A DNA stretch of 64,000 bases from Leptotrichia wadei (GCF_007990545.2 NZ_AP019829.2:1426001-1490000), one strand, 5' to 3'; counted from the stretch's first letter, positions 1-10,010 are shown. Numbers and translations: made by a program. The notes: generated by a model not told the origin, from the sequence alone.

Positions 1-125
1 TATTTATTTTAATTTTTTACTCAAAATTAAATCTAGTTTAATTTTAATCTTTTTGGTAAAATTTCAAATTTTATATTTACATTATATTTGATTTTTTTAC
101 AAATTACAAGTGTTTTTTATATTTT

Positions 126-968
126 TTATAAATATTTTTTTGCAATCATTCCAGTTAATTGGGAATTTACAAAATGTCCAGCTTTTATTGCAATAATATG
201 AGATTTTATCGGAGTTCCCAAAACATATAAATCTCCAATTATATCAAGGATCTTATGTCTAACAAATTCATCAGGATATCTTAACCCTTCTGGATTTAAC
301 GGTCCATCAGCTCCAACTACTACTGCGTTTTCCAAACTTCCTCCTAGTGCCAAATTATTCTTTTTAAGAAAATCTATTTCATAATCAAAGGCAAAAGTTC
401 TACATTTTGCAATATTTTCCACATAATTTTCAAAATTTACTTCTAATTCATAATATTGTGATTTCAAAAAGCTATGATTGAAATCAATCGTATAAGATAT
501 TTTAAATCCATCATAAGGCAATGCCATTACATATTTTCCAGCTTTCTCATCTGAAAAAATAACAGGCTCTTTAATCACAACAGGTTCTATTTCCTCATCC
601 AATTCTGAAGTTCCTGCACTTTCAATTTTTTCCACAAACTGAATCGAACTTCCATCCAAAATTGGCATCTCATTCCCTTCAATCTCCACAAAAATATCAG
701 TAATCCCACAAACCGAAAGTGCCGACATAAAATGTTCAATTGTATGAAGTTTTACCCCATCTTCATTTTGGATATTAGTCCCTCTTTCCAAATCAAATAA
801 ATTTTTATAAGCAACTTTTATGATATTATTTTTATCAGTAACATCCATTCTTTTAAAAACAATCCCAGTTTCTTGATTCACAGGTTTTAATTTCATTTTT
901 ATTTCTTTTCCCTTATGAAGCCCAATTCCAAAGATTTCAATTATATTTTTAATAGTTTTTCTTTTCAT
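126..968 (-). CDS. lpxC: UDP-3-O-acyl-N-acetylglucosamine deacetylase LpxC
   Basis: Zinc deacetylase for the committed step of lipid A synthesis, removing acetate from UDP-3-O-acyl-GlcNAc in the cytoplasm. The 280-aa protein is slightly shorter than the usual ~305 aa. The motif HTIEH gives Glu78 and His79; HKILDIIGD gives zinc ligands His238 and Asp242; AGHF gives His265. These are the same numbers as in the E. coli enzyme, so the active site is complete. The start has a GGAGGA site 8 nt upstream. It stands alone, divided from the peptidase gene upstream by a terminator. It shows that the host makes an LPS-type outer membrane. Confidence 0.97.
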   Translation of the reverse strand: MKRKTIKNIIEIFGIGLHKGKEIKMKLKPVNQETGIVFKRMDVTDKNNIIKVAYKNLFDLERGTNIQNEDGVKLHTIEHFMSALSVCGITDIFVEIEGNEMPILDGSSIQFVEKIESAGTSELDEEIEPVVIKEPVIFSDEKAGKYVMALPYDGFKISYTIDFNHSFLKSQYYELEVNFENYVENIAKCRTFAFDYEIDFLKKNNLALGGSLENAVVVGADGPLNPEGLRYPDEFVRHKILDIIGDLYVLGTPIKSHIIAIKAGHFVNSQLTGMIAKKYL

Positions 969-1137
969 TTTATACTTCCTCCATTTCTTATAAATTTAGT
1001 TTATTTTTTATTTATAGCATTTCTTTTTAACCATATATTTGTATTATATCATAAAACTAAGTGTTTTTCCTTTTATTCTTTATAGAATAATATTTTTTTT
1101 GCTTGGTAACTAAATATAAAATCTAAAGAAAAATTAA

Positions 1138-1174
1138 AAGGATTAACTCCTGCTTTATACAGAAATCAATCCTT
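1138..1174 (-). terminator. intrinsic terminator after the M13 peptidase gene
   Basis: A 7-bp stem (AAGGATT with AATCCTT) is followed on the minus strand by a T-rich run. It lies about 80 nt past the peptidase stop codon. The stem is short, so the call is moderate. Confidence 0.5.
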
Positions 1175-1254
1175 ATTGATTAGTTAATTTTCATATTCAA
1201 CTTTTTGAAATTTTTTCAAAAAATTATTATTTCAAGATGTTTTTTTATATTTTT

Positions 1255-3402
1255 TTACCAAATTTTTATTCTATCTTCAGGAGCCTTATACATTTTATCC
1301 CCTGGTTTTGTTTCAAATACTTTATGGAATGCATCTATATTTTCCAAAGTTCCATTTACACGGAATATATTTGGTGAATGTGAATCTGTTTTTGCTAAAT
1401 TCTTTAAATATTCTGGTGTTGATTTTTGGCGCCACATTCTTGCAAAACTTAAAAAGAATAATTTATTTATTGTATCTGGGTAGGCTTTTGAAGAATTTGG
1501 ATGATCCTTCAAATATAATTGTAATGCATCATAAGCGACATTTAATCCTCCAAGGTCTGCAATATTCTCTGTTAATGTGTATTTCCCATTAACATAAACT
1601 CCATCTCCAACTGTATATTTTGAAAATTGATTTTCCAATTTTTTTGTAGCCATGTCAAATTTTGCCTTATCTTCAGCAGTCCACCAGTTTTTGACATTTC
1701 CATCACCATCATACTCAGCACCAGAAACATCAAATGCATGAGTAAGCTCATGCCCAATAACTGATCCTATTGCTCCAAAATTACTTGCTACTTCCAATTT
1801 ACTATAGTCATAGAATGGATACTGTAAAATTCCTGCTGGAAACACAATTTCATTACTAGTTGGAGAATAATAGGCATTTATTGTATGAGGAGACATATAC
1901 CACTCTGTCTTATCTACTGGTTTTCCAACCTTTTTAAGCTCTTCGTTATAACCCCATTCGCTGATTCCTTTTAACTGATCATACAACGAGTCATTACTTG
2001 ATATTGTCATTTTGCTGTAGTCTTTCCATTTATCAGGGTATCCTATTTTAACATTTACTTTTGCCAACTTTTCAAGAGCCTTTTTCTTAGTTGCAGCACT
2101 CATCCAATCTAATTTTTCAATTCTGTTCTTCATTGCTTTTTTTATGTAATCAACCATTTCTTTCGCATTTTTTTTTGCTTCTGGTGAAAAATTTCTTTGA
2201 ATATAAATTTTACCAATTATTTCCCCAAGACTTCCATCGGTAAAGTTTAATGCTCTTTTTTCAAGTGTTTCTCTTTCTTTTTGTCCATTCAAATATTTCC
2301 CAAAAAATTCAAAACTTCTTGCACCAAGTTCATCATTCAAAACTCCTGCAGCTGAACTAATTAAATTATATCTCATATAATCTTTAATTATGTCGATATT
2401 CTCATCATTTACAAAATTATCCAAATTTTTATAATAATTCAATTCTGTTATTATTACTTTATCAGTCTTTACATTCAACTGTTTTAAATATTGAGCTAAA
2501 TCCACATTTTTAGACAATGTCCCCAAATCACTTACTTTTACTGGATTATTATATTTTTTTACATCATGACGCTCTTCATTTGTCATTAACGTATTTGCAA
2601 TTTTCTTTTCAAAAGCAACTATTTTTTTAGCTCTTTCAAGCGTATTGTCTTCTCCCAAGTATTTCAACATATCACTGACGTATTTTGTATATTCCTCCAA
2701 TATTGCCCTATTTTCCTTAGTATCCTTCTGGTAATAGTCTCTTGACAACCCAATTCCTGCACTTCCTAAATATACCGCATTATTTTTAGAATTATTAAGA
2801 TCTGTTCCTACTCCCCATCCATAAAATTCAGAACTTCCATATTTTGTAACTTCCACATTATATTTTTTTAAATCTTCAATATTTTGAATTCCATTTATTT
2901 TTTCCAAATCCTTTTGAATAGGCGACAACCCTTCTTCATTTCTTTTTTTCATATCAGAATAACTGTCATAAAGTGTTAATACTTTTTTTTCATCCGCAGT
3001 CAATGAAGCCTTTTTACTTTTTAATTCCTTTATCAAATTACGTAAAAAATCCTGATTTTTTTCATTAAGTTCATAGAATGATCCCCAAGCTGGCTTCGTA
3101 CTTGGAATTTGTGTCTTCTTATCCCAATTTTCATTTACATATTTGTAAAAATCATCTTGAGCCTTAGATTTAGTACTTAAATCGTCGAACAGCTCCTTAT
3201 CCTTTTCCTTCAAAAGTTTTGCCTGTTGCTTTTCATAGAAATCCCAAAATCCCGATCTTTGTTGAACAGGCTTTGTTGTCAAATTTCCATTATTTTGATT
3301 TACTTTTTCCAATGAAAGTTTACTATTGTCAACATTCTCATTTTCCGCATAAATTAAATTAATACTAGCTAAAAATAGCGAAACTATAAGTAATTTTTTC
3401 AT
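1255..3402 (-). CDS. pepO: M13-family zinc endopeptidase (PepO/neprilysin type)
   Basis: A 715-aa metalloendopeptidase of the M13 family. Residues 1-19 form a signal peptide ending near IYA, so it is predicted to be exported to the periplasm or surface. The long N-terminal M13 domain is followed by the catalytic half with HELTH near residue 551 and the third ligand motif ENIADLGG near residue 609, both intact. The C-terminus ends in the family-like RIKIW. M13 enzymes cut short peptides; oral relatives cut host bioactive peptides, but the substrate here is unknown. The ribosome site is weak. The gene is monocistronic, with a terminator behind it. Confidence 0.93.
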   Translation of the reverse strand: MKKLLIVSLFLASINLIYAENENVDNSKLSLEKVNQNNGNLTTKPVQQRSGFWDFYEKQQAKLLKEKDKELFDDLSTKSKAQDDFYKYVNENWDKKTQIPSTKPAWGSFYELNEKNQDFLRNLIKELKSKKASLTADEKKVLTLYDSYSDMKKRNEEGLSPIQKDLEKINGIQNIEDLKKYNVEVTKYGSSEFYGWGVGTDLNNSKNNAVYLGSAGIGLSRDYYQKDTKENRAILEEYTKYVSDMLKYLGEDNTLERAKKIVAFEKKIANTLMTNEERHDVKKYNNPVKVSDLGTLSKNVDLAQYLKQLNVKTDKVIITELNYYKNLDNFVNDENIDIIKDYMRYNLISSAAGVLNDELGARSFEFFGKYLNGQKERETLEKRALNFTDGSLGEIIGKIYIQRNFSPEAKKNAKEMVDYIKKAMKNRIEKLDWMSAATKKKALEKLAKVNVKIGYPDKWKDYSKMTISSNDSLYDQLKGISEWGYNEELKKVGKPVDKTEWYMSPHTINAYYSPTSNEIVFPAGILQYPFYDYSKLEVASNFGAIGSVIGHELTHAFDVSGAEYDGDGNVKNWWTAEDKAKFDMATKKLENQFSKYTVGDGVYVNGKYTLTENIADLGGLNVAYDALQLYLKDHPNSSKAYPDTINKLFFLSFARMWRQKSTPEYLKNLAKTDSHSPNIFRVNGTLENIDAFHKVFETKPGDKMYKAPEDRIKIW

Positions 3403-3610
3403 TTTTTATCCATTTCTTTATTTAAAAAGAAACTTATCCTTTCTTTTTTATTTTTATATTATTTTATTCTAACTCCTTTTAAAAAAATAAAAATAATATT
3501 TTAAAGAAGTTTGGATATATTATACATTTTTCTTAAATTTATTTCAACAAATTTATACAAAAAATAAATTTTTTTATTTTAAATTTATTTTTCGAATAAT
3601 AAATATTAAA

Positions 3611-3644
3611 AAAATAGCCTTAAATTAAATTTAAAGCCATTTTT
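3611..3644 (-). terminator. terminator of the met transport operon
   Basis: Arms AAAATAGCCTTAAAT and ATTTAAAGCCATTTT form a ~15-bp stem whose two mismatches become G-U pairs on the minus strand, followed by a T run. It lies just after the last metQ stop codon. Confidence 0.8.
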
Positions 3645-3662
3645 GTTTTGATCATCCTAAAA

Positions 3663-4487
3663 TTAAAATGCTGGAATTACTCTACCATCATATTTTTCTT
3701 CAATATATTTTTTAACTTTTTCACTTTGCAATGCCTTTACAAGTTTTTTCACTCTTTCATCATTTTGATTTTCTTTTAAAACAGTAACAACATTTACGTA
3801 AGGTGAATCTTTACCTTCTATCAAGATAATCTCGTTTTTTGTAACTTTTGCATCAATCGCAAAGTTTGAATTTATAATTGCTCCTGCAACTTCACTTAAT
3901 CTTGGTGCAATTTGTTCATTTGATAATGTTTCAATTTTAATATTTTTTGGATTTTTTATAATATCTGCTGGTGTAGAATCTAATTTTGTGTTGTCTTTTA
4001 ATTTTATAATTCCAGCTTTATCAAGTAAAATTAATGCACGTCCTCCATTTGTTGGATCATTTGGAATAATTAAAGTATCTCCATTTTTCAATTCATTAAC
4101 ATTTTTTATTTTTTTAGAATACAATGCCATTGGTTCTAAGTGAATATTTCCAACTGCTACCATATCAATATGATTTTTCTTACCAAAATCTTCCATATAC
4201 GGAACATGTTGGAAAAAATTTGCATCTATACTTTTATCTGCAAGTGCCTTATTTGGCTGGACGTAATCATTAAATTCAACTACTTCCAGTTCGATACCTT
4301 CTTTTTTCAAATCATCCTTTACCAAATTTAATAATTCAGCATGCGGGATAGGTGTTGCTCCTACGATTAATTTTTCAGTTTTTGCAGCTCCACTTTGACT
4401 GCTAGTTGATTCCTTATTTTCATTTTTATTTCCGCAAGCTACTAAAAATAACGCTATTGCTAATAATAATGATAATATTTTTCTCAT
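3663..4487 (-). CDS. metQ: methionine ABC transporter substrate-binding lipoprotein MetQ (second copy)
   Basis: NlpA/MetQ-family lipoprotein that delivers methionine (possibly D-methionine) to MetNI. The signal peptide ends in the lipobox LFLVAC; the mature protein is anchored by that Cys. Family stretches such as EFNDYVQPNKAL, NDPTNGGRAL and the C-terminal KALQSEKVKKYIEEKYDG are present. An upstream TTG gives four more residues but overlaps the GGAGG ribosome site, so ATG at 4487 is chosen. It is closely similar to the copy just upstream, a tandem duplication. The two could differ in substrate; the sequence does not settle this. Confidence 0.93.
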   Translation of the reverse strand: MRKILSLLLAIALFLVACGNKNENKESTSSQSGAAKTEKLIVGATPIPHAELLNLVKDDLKKEGIELEVVEFNDYVQPNKALADKSIDANFFQHVPYMEDFGKKNHIDMVAVGNIHLEPMALYSKKIKNVNELKNGDTLIIPNDPTNGGRALILLDKAGIIKLKDNTKLDSTPADIIKNPKNIKIETLSNEQIAPRLSEVAGAIINSNFAIDAKVTKNEIILIEGKDSPYVNVVTVLKENQNDERVKKLVKALQSEKVKKYIEEKYDGRVIPAF

Positions 4488-4536
4488 AAATACCTCCAAA
4501 AATTTTTATTTATAATTTATTTTACAACTGTTTTTA

Positions 4537-5349
4537 CTAAAATACTGGAATAATTACATCTTTATATTTTTCTTCAATATATTTTTTTACTTTTTCACTT
4601 TGTAATGCCTTTAATAATTTTTGAATTTTAGGGTCATTTTCATTGCCTTTCAATGTTGCAAGGACATTTGCATATGGAGAGTCCTTATCTTCTTTCAAAA
4701 GTCCATCATCTTTATAAGACAATCCAGCATTCAATGCAAAACTGCTATTTACAATCGACGCTGCCACTTCAGGCAATCTTGGTGGCAACTGTTCAGCTGA
4801 AAGTTCTTCAAACTTGATATTTTTTGGATTGCTTACAATATCCTTCAATGTTGCTTCCGTATTTTTATTATCATTTAATTTTATAATCCCACCTTTATCA
4901 AGTAAAATTAGTGCACGTGCTAAGTTTGTCGGATCGTTTGGCAATAAAATAGTATCTCCATTTTTCAATTCATTAATACTTTTAATCTTTTTAGAATAAA
5001 GTGCAAGTGTTGGTAAATAAACCTTTCCAACTGCTACCATTTCAAATCCATTTTTCTTACTAAAATTTTCCATATATGGAATATGTTGAAAGAGGTTCGC
5101 ATCAACTTCCTTTGATTGCAACACTTTATTTGGCTGAACATAATCATTAAATTCGACTACCTCCAATTCAATTCCCTGTTTTTTTAAATCATCTTTTACA
5201 ACATTCAAAATTTCTCCCGCTGGAACAGGCGTAGCTGCTACCTTTAATTTTTGAACTTTTTTATTTTCAGCATCTTTTGCAGATTTATCAGAATTTCCAC
5301 AAGCTACAAAAAATAATGCCACAACCAAAACTAATAAAATTTTTTTCAT
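4537..5349 (-). CDS. metQ: methionine ABC transporter substrate-binding lipoprotein MetQ (first copy)
   Basis: A 270-aa MetQ/NlpA lipoprotein with lipobox LFFVAC. It shares the same core as the following gene (EFNDYVQPNK, LPNDPTNLARALILLDK) but differs in the ligand-facing middle, for example PVPAGEI against PIPHAEL. AAGGAG lies 8 nt before ATG. It is third in the order metN-metI-metQ-metQ, with 115 nt between it and metI, longer than other gaps in the operon, so an internal promoter is possible. Confidence 0.93.
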   Translation of the reverse strand: MKKILLVLVVALFFVACGNSDKSAKDAENKKVQKLKVAATPVPAGEILNVVKDDLKKQGIELEVVEFNDYVQPNKVLQSKEVDANLFQHIPYMENFSKKNGFEMVAVGKVYLPTLALYSKKIKSINELKNGDTILLPNDPTNLARALILLDKGGIIKLNDNKNTEATLKDIVSNPKNIKFEELSAEQLPPRLPEVAASIVNSSFALNAGLSYKDDGLLKEDKDSPYANVLATLKGNENDPKIQKLLKALQSEKVKKYIEEKYKDVIIPVF

Positions 5350-5464
5350 AAAATCATCTCCTTTGCTGTATTTATCTTAATAATTATATTTAAAAGAAAT
5401 TTATTTATTCAATTTCCATTTTTATTTAATTCAATTTCAAAAAATTTAATCATATTTAATTAAA

Positions 5465-6148
5465 CTATACTCTTTTTCTTTTATTTGTTAATATTTTTAC
5501 TATACTATTTCCAATAAATTGTATAATTTGTACAAGTAAAATTATAACAATTGTTGCTTGCCACATTACTTCAGGTTTAGATCTTTGATAACCATCAATT
5601 ACAGCGGCATTTCCAAGTCCACCACCACCGATTGTTCCAGCCATTGCAGAATATCCAATTAAACTGATTAATGTCAAAGTCATCCCATGAACGAGTGCAG
5701 GCATAGCCTCAGGAATCATAACTTTAAAAATAATTTCAGGAGTAGTTGCTCCCATTGATTTTGAAGCCTCTATAAGCCCTTCATCCACTTCTTTTAATGC
5801 CCCTTCAATAATTCTTGCAACAAAAGGTGCAGATCCCAATGAAAGTGGAATAATAAATGCTATACTTCCATATGATTTATGCACAAGTAATCTTGAGAGC
5901 GGAATTAATAGTACCATCAAAATTATAAAAGGAATTGATCTTGTAATGTTTACAATTATCATATCCAATAACTTGTGAATTGTTTTATTTGGTTTTACAC
6001 CTTTTTCATCAGAAGTGACAAGTAAAATCCCAATCGGAAGTCCGATAATTAATGCTGCAATTGTTGAAATAAATACCATGTAAACTGTTTCCCATAATGG
6101 AACAACCATATTTTGAAACTGAAAAAACTTAATCCAATCAAATCCCAT
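5465..6148 (-). CDS. metI: methionine ABC transporter permease MetI
   Basis: Inner-membrane permease of the MetNIQ importer, 227 aa with about five membrane segments. The cytoplasmic EAA loop (EASKSMGATTPEIIFKVMIPEA) that contacts MetN is clear near residues 135-155, followed by the family stretch MAGTIGGGGLGN. Its ATG shares one base with the TAA of metN and has GGAGGTG 5 nt before it, so the two are translationally coupled. Confidence 0.95.
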   Translation of the reverse strand: MGFDWIKFFQFQNMVVPLWETVYMVFISTIAALIIGLPIGILLVTSDEKGVKPNKTIHKLLDMIIVNITRSIPFIILMVLLIPLSRLLVHKSYGSIAFIIPLSLGSAPFVARIIEGALKEVDEGLIEASKSMGATTPEIIFKVMIPEAMPALVHGMTLTLISLIGYSAMAGTIGGGGLGNAAVIDGYQRSKPEVMWQATIVIILLVQIIQFIGNSIVKILTNKRKRV

Positions 6149-7221
6149 TATAACACCTCCGAATCAATTTTATTTTCTTTTAGCCATTCAATAATGTCCT
6201 TGGCTTTCTCTTCACTTGCAGAAATTTCTATTAACAAATTTCCTACAATGATATCACCTACTTTATCAATAAATCCGCTCAAAATATTTACTTCAACATC
6301 ATATTTACGGATAATTTTTGTGATATACGACTCATTTACCTGATCTTCATTATATTTTAATCTTAACCGTAATTTCCCGTTATTTTCCTCACGTTGTTTC
6401 TTTTCTTCCTCTGTGCGAAATTCTTCATGGGAAATATTTCCTACAAATTCTTTTGCTAAATCTGTTTTAGGATTCAGGAAAATTTCTTTTGTTTCCCCTT
6501 TTTCAATAATTTGACCATCCGACATAATTGCCGTTTTATTGCATATTTTTTTTATAACTTCCATCTGGTGAGTAATTAAAATTATCGTTATCCCAAATTT
6601 TTTATTTATATCCTTCAATAGTTCCAAAATAGAATTAGTAGTTCTTGGATCAAGTGCCGACGTTGCCTCATCCGACAGCAATATTTTTGGATTATTCGCC
6701 AATGCCCTTGCAATCGCAACTCTTTGCTTTTGTCCTCCAGAAAGCTGTTCAGGATAATTCTGTTTCTTATCTGAAAGTCCGACAATTTCCAGCAATTCGT
6801 CTACTCTTTTTTCTATATCCTTTTTTTTCCATTTTGAAATTTCCAATGGAAAAGCCACATTTTCAGCTACACTTCTCGAATTTAACAAATTAAAATGCTG
6901 AAAAATCATCCCTGTTTTTTTTCTATATTGACGTAACATTTTCATATTAAATTTCAAAATATTTTTATACTCATACCCAGTAACTGTATTATTTTTTTTA
7001 TCAACAATTTCCTGTTTTACCAAAATTTCTCCAGAAGTAGGTTCTTCCAATCTGTTAAGAAGTCTAATGAGTGTCGACTTCCCAGCTCCACTAAGTCCCA
7101 TAATTCCATAAATATCGCCTTGTCCAATATCAAGGTTTACATTATTTACAGCTAACAATTCTTTACTGTTATTATTCTGATATTTTTTGACTAAATTTTT
7201 TATCTTAATAAAACCCTCCAT
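6148..7221 (-). CDS. metN: methionine ABC transporter ATP-binding protein MetN
   Basis: ATPase subunit of MetNIQ. Walker A GLSGAGKST lies near residue 40, signature LSGGQKQR near 143, and Walker B LLSDEATSALD follows. Residues ~285-355 form the C-terminal NIL domain that binds methionine and lets internal methionine inhibit transport. A GTG nine bases upstream overlaps the AGAGGTG ribosome site, so ATG at 7221 is preferred. First gene of the operon, with a good promoter about 50 bases ahead; the leader is too short for an S-box riboswitch. Confidence 0.95.
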   Translation of the reverse strand: MEGFIKIKNLVKKYQNNNSKELLAVNNVNLDIGQGDIYGIMGLSGAGKSTLIRLLNRLEEPTSGEILVKQEIVDKKNNTVTGYEYKNILKFNMKMLRQYRKKTGMIFQHFNLLNSRSVAENVAFPLEISKWKKKDIEKRVDELLEIVGLSDKKQNYPEQLSGGQKQRVAIARALANNPKILLSDEATSALDPRTTNSILELLKDINKKFGITIILITHQMEVIKKICNKTAIMSDGQIIEKGETKEIFLNPKTDLAKEFVGNISHEEFRTEEEKKQREENNGKLRLRLKYNEDQVNESYITKIIRKYDVEVNILSGFIDKVGDIIVGNLLIEISASEEKAKDIIEWLKENKIDSEVL

Positions 7222-7270
7222 ACTTCTCACCTCTTTTTCTTATTTTATCTTTATTTCTCCAGTTAAAAAG

Positions 7271-7299
7271 ATTATATGATTTATTACTTTAAAAGTCAA
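7271..7299 (-). promoter_or_regulatory. sigma-70 promoter of metNIQQ
   Basis: On the minus strand TTGACT (7294-7299) is followed after 17 nt by TATAAT (7271-7276). The predicted transcript starts near 7264 and leaves a ~43-nt leader before metN. Confidence 0.7.
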
Positions 7300-7641
7300 C
7301 TTATTTTTAACTAATTTTCTTCTGTCATAATTTCGTAATTTAAATTTTATAAAAAATAAAAATAATATTTAGTATTGATTTAATAATTCATTTTTTTTAT
7401 TTTTACAAAAAATTAGATTTTTTTTAAGATTAATTTATCTTATAAATTCTAAATCTATTTTTTGGATTTTTCTTTATTATAACATTTTTTTATTGTATAT
7501 ACAAGTAATATTTTAAAGTTTTTTATACTAACTTTCTATTTAAAAAATCAAAACAATATTAACATTAATAAGGGTATTACAAATTAAACTCATAATACCC
7601 TAAAATTAATACTAAATTTTATCTATAAAATAATGTTTTAT
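7300..7641. other. AT-rich intergenic stretch with a weak dyad
   Basis: No gene is visible. The only structure is a 9-bp perfect dyad, AGGGTATTA (7571-7579) with TAATACCCT (7593-7601), 41 nt past the glnQ-type stop codon. It lacks a clear T run, so it may be a weak terminator or transcript-end hairpin of the amino-acid transport operon. Confidence 0.4.
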
Positions 7642-8421
7642 TTATTTGTATTCAATAAATTCCCTTACCCTTCGAGAAACTGGATTTTCAAATATTTGTT
7701 GTGCAGTTCCTGTTTCCAGTATTTCACCCTTTTCCATAACAATTACTCTATCTGAGATTTCACGTACAAAGTTCATTTCATGACTTACAATTAACATTGT
7801 TATTTTTTGGCTTTTCAGCTTTCTTATTATATCCAATACTTCTTTTACAAGTTCTGGATCAAGTGCCGATGTAGGTTCATCAAAAAGCATGATATCTGGA
7901 TGTAGTGCCAAAGCTCTTGCTATTGCAACTCTTTGTTTCTGCCCTCCTGAAAGTTCATTTGGATAACTATTAATTTTATCAGATAGCCCTACCAAGTTCA
8001 GCATTTCTTTAGCAATATTTTCAGCTTTTTCTGTATCCATCTTTTTTACTAATTTTAAAGTTCTAACTATATTATTTCTAACTAACATGTGTGGAAATAA
8101 ATTAAATGTTTGAAAAACCATTCCAGTTTTTAGCAGCATTTCCTTCTTTATTTTTTTATCTACATTTTTATCTGTTAAATTGTTCCCTTCAATCAAAATT
8201 TCTCCAGATGTTATTGATTCAAGGTCTACTATACATCGCAAAATCGTTGATTTTCCACTTCCTGAAGGTCCTATTAATGAAACAACTTCTCCTTTATTAA
8301 TATGCAAATTAATATTTTTTAAAATTACGTTATCACCATACTGCTTTTTTAATTTTTTTACTTCTACTATTTTTTTTTCTTCCATATTTTTCCTATCTTT
8401 TGCAATTTTTTCACTTTTCAT
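7642..8421 (-). CDS. polar amino-acid ABC transporter ATP-binding protein (GlnQ/HisP type)
   Basis: ATPase of a PAAT-family amino-acid importer, 259 aa. Walker A GPSGSGKST, Q-loop GMVFQTFNLFPHM, signature LSGGQKQR, Walker B IMLFDEPTSALD and switch His in VSHEMNFVR are all intact. The start has GGGAG 7 nt upstream. A second Met at residue 13 could be the true start, since most relatives begin near EEKKIVEV. It is last in the operon binding protein-permease-ATPase. Substrate (glutamine, cystine or other) cannot be told from sequence alone. Confidence 0.92.
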   Translation of the reverse strand: MKSEKIAKDRKNMEEKKIVEVKKLKKQYGDNVILKNINLHINKGEVVSLIGPSGSGKSTILRCIVDLESITSGEILIEGNNLTDKNVDKKIKKEMLLKTGMVFQTFNLFPHMLVRNNIVRTLKLVKKMDTEKAENIAKEMLNLVGLSDKINSYPNELSGGQKQRVAIARALALHPDIMLFDEPTSALDPELVKEVLDIIRKLKSQKITMLIVSHEMNFVREISDRVIVMEKGEILETGTAQQIFENPVSRRVREFIEYK

Positions 8422-8485
8422 GATTTATCTCCCAATTTACTCTATTTAAATTTTATTTTGTTTAAATTTAATATTTTTAATTTTT

Positions 8486-9142
8486 TTAAATTCTAACTTT
8501 ATTTCTTTTTTCAATATTTTTAAACAATCTGTCAATTGCAAAACTTAGTACAAGATAAATAATAATTGCACAGATATATGGTGTAATATTATAATAAATA
8601 TTAGCCAACTCCTTTGTTCGCTTCATAACTTCTGTTACAGCTAGGACATATATAAGCGAAGTGTCTTTTATAAGTGTAATAGCTTCATTTCCCAATGTCG
8701 GCAATACCCTTCTTATTGCCTGCGGTAAAATAACATATATTATTTTTTGCCAATAACTGTAACCAAGCACTTTTGCTGCTTCATGCTGCCCCTTCTCAAT
8801 ACTTTCTATCCCACTTCTCATAATTTCCACAAGATATGCCGCATAATTTATAATAAATGTAATAGTTGCCGCAGTATATGGCTCAAGCACAATTTTATAT
8901 CCACCAATTTTCATAAGTGGAATCCCATAATAAACTACCATTAATTGCAGCATTAAAGGTGTTCCACGAAAAATCCAAGTATAAACTGAAATAAAAAATT
9001 TTATTATTTTATTTTTTCCTGCATATGCCAACGCTCCTAAAATTCCCAACGGGATGGAAAATAGAATCGTAAGTATATACAACACTATAATATTTGGTAA
9101 TGTTTTTACCAGTTCAATAAATATTGGTAATGCCTGTCTCAT
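8486..9142 (-). CDS. polar amino-acid ABC transporter permease (HisM/GlnP family)
   Basis: A 218-aa inner-membrane permease with about five membrane segments and the His/Glu/Gln/Arg/opine-family EAA loop EAAKVLGYSYWQKIIYVILP near residues 140-160. TAA of the binding-protein gene and this ATG are 2 nt apart and no strong ribosome site precedes it, so translation is probably coupled. A single permease gene implies a homodimeric pore. Confidence 0.93.
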   Translation of the reverse strand: MRQALPIFIELVKTLPNIIVLYILTILFSIPLGILGALAYAGKNKIIKFFISVYTWIFRGTPLMLQLMVVYYGIPLMKIGGYKIVLEPYTAATITFIINYAAYLVEIMRSGIESIEKGQHEAAKVLGYSYWQKIIYVILPQAIRRVLPTLGNEAITLIKDTSLIYVLAVTEVMKRTKELANIYYNITPYICAIIIYLVLSFAIDRLFKNIEKRNKVRI

Positions 9143-9144
9143 TA

Positions 9145-9933
9145 TTAATCTTTAAACCACTTAGAATAAATTTTTTGATAAGTCCCGTCTGCTTTTAATT
9201 CTTCAATTGCTTTATTTATTGCTTCTACTAACTTAGTATTACCTTTTTTAGCGGCAATTCCATATTCTTCTTCTCCGTAATTATCGCCTAAAATACTGTA
9301 AAGTTCCTTTTTAGCTTGGGTTTCTTTTGTTTTTTTTGTATATTTTGCCAATACTTCATCAGCTATAATTGCATCAATTCTTCCTGCATCAAGATCCATA
9401 AATGCCTGATCATATTGTGCATAAGTTTTAAATTCTTTAAACGTCTTATCTTCACCTGATTTTTTTACTGCTTCTTCCCCACTGCTTTCAGTTTGACTTC
9501 CAACAATTTTTCCCTTTAAATCAGCCTTTGTCTTAATACTTGAACCTGCTTTTACTATTATAAGTTGATGACTTGTCAAATATGGTTTCGTCATTTCAGT
9601 TTCTTTTTTTCTTTCATCTGTTATAGTAAGTCCATTCCAAATCAAGTCAATATTCCCGCCATTTAAGTCAAGTATCTTAGAATCCCAGTTTATTGGCTTA
9701 AATTCAACTTCACTTCCTAACTTTTGAGCTACCGCCCTAGCTAAATCAATGTCAAATCCTACGATTTCTCCCTTCTCATTTTTAAATCCCATCGGAACAA
9801 ATGAATCATCTAGCCCGACTACCATTTTTTTAGGAATTCCACTGGCATTATCTTCTTCTTTTTTTTCTTCCTTCTGGACACTACACATAAAAACACTCAA
9901 TGCCAATGCCATCAACAATAATATTTTTTTCAT
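9145..9933 (-). CDS. polar amino-acid ABC transporter substrate-binding lipoprotein
   Basis: Family 3 solute-binding lipoprotein. The hydrophobic signal ends at FMCS, so Cys is the lipid anchor. The SBP_bac_3 core is present: GFDIDLARAVAQKLG, GLTITDERK, and KFEINKAIEEL-type C-terminal helices ending in IYSKWF. An in-frame TTG upstream overlaps the spacing of the AGGAGG site, so ATG at 9933 is preferred (8-nt spacing). First gene of a three-gene importer operon with its own promoter. Confidence 0.92.
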   Translation of the reverse strand: MKKILLLMALALSVFMCSVQKEEKKEEDNASGIPKKMVVGLDDSFVPMGFKNEKGEIVGFDIDLARAVAQKLGSEVEFKPINWDSKILDLNGGNIDLIWNGLTITDERKKETEMTKPYLTSHQLIIVKAGSSIKTKADLKGKIVGSQTESSGEEAVKKSGEDKTFKEFKTYAQYDQAFMDLDAGRIDAIIADEVLAKYTKKTKETQAKKELYSILGDNYGEEEYGIAAKKGNTKLVEAINKAIEELKADGTYQKIYSKWFKD

Positions 9934-10010
9934 TTCCAATTCCTCCTGCCTTTATTTATAACTAAAAATTTGTTATTTTTTTATTCCCTTTCTAATTTTT
10001 GCTATTTTAT

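Noticed and set aside
7222-7500. Possible SAM riboswitch or T-box before metN
   Set aside because: No S-box core or T-box motif is visible and a TTGACT-17-TATAAT promoter leaves only a ~43-nt leader.
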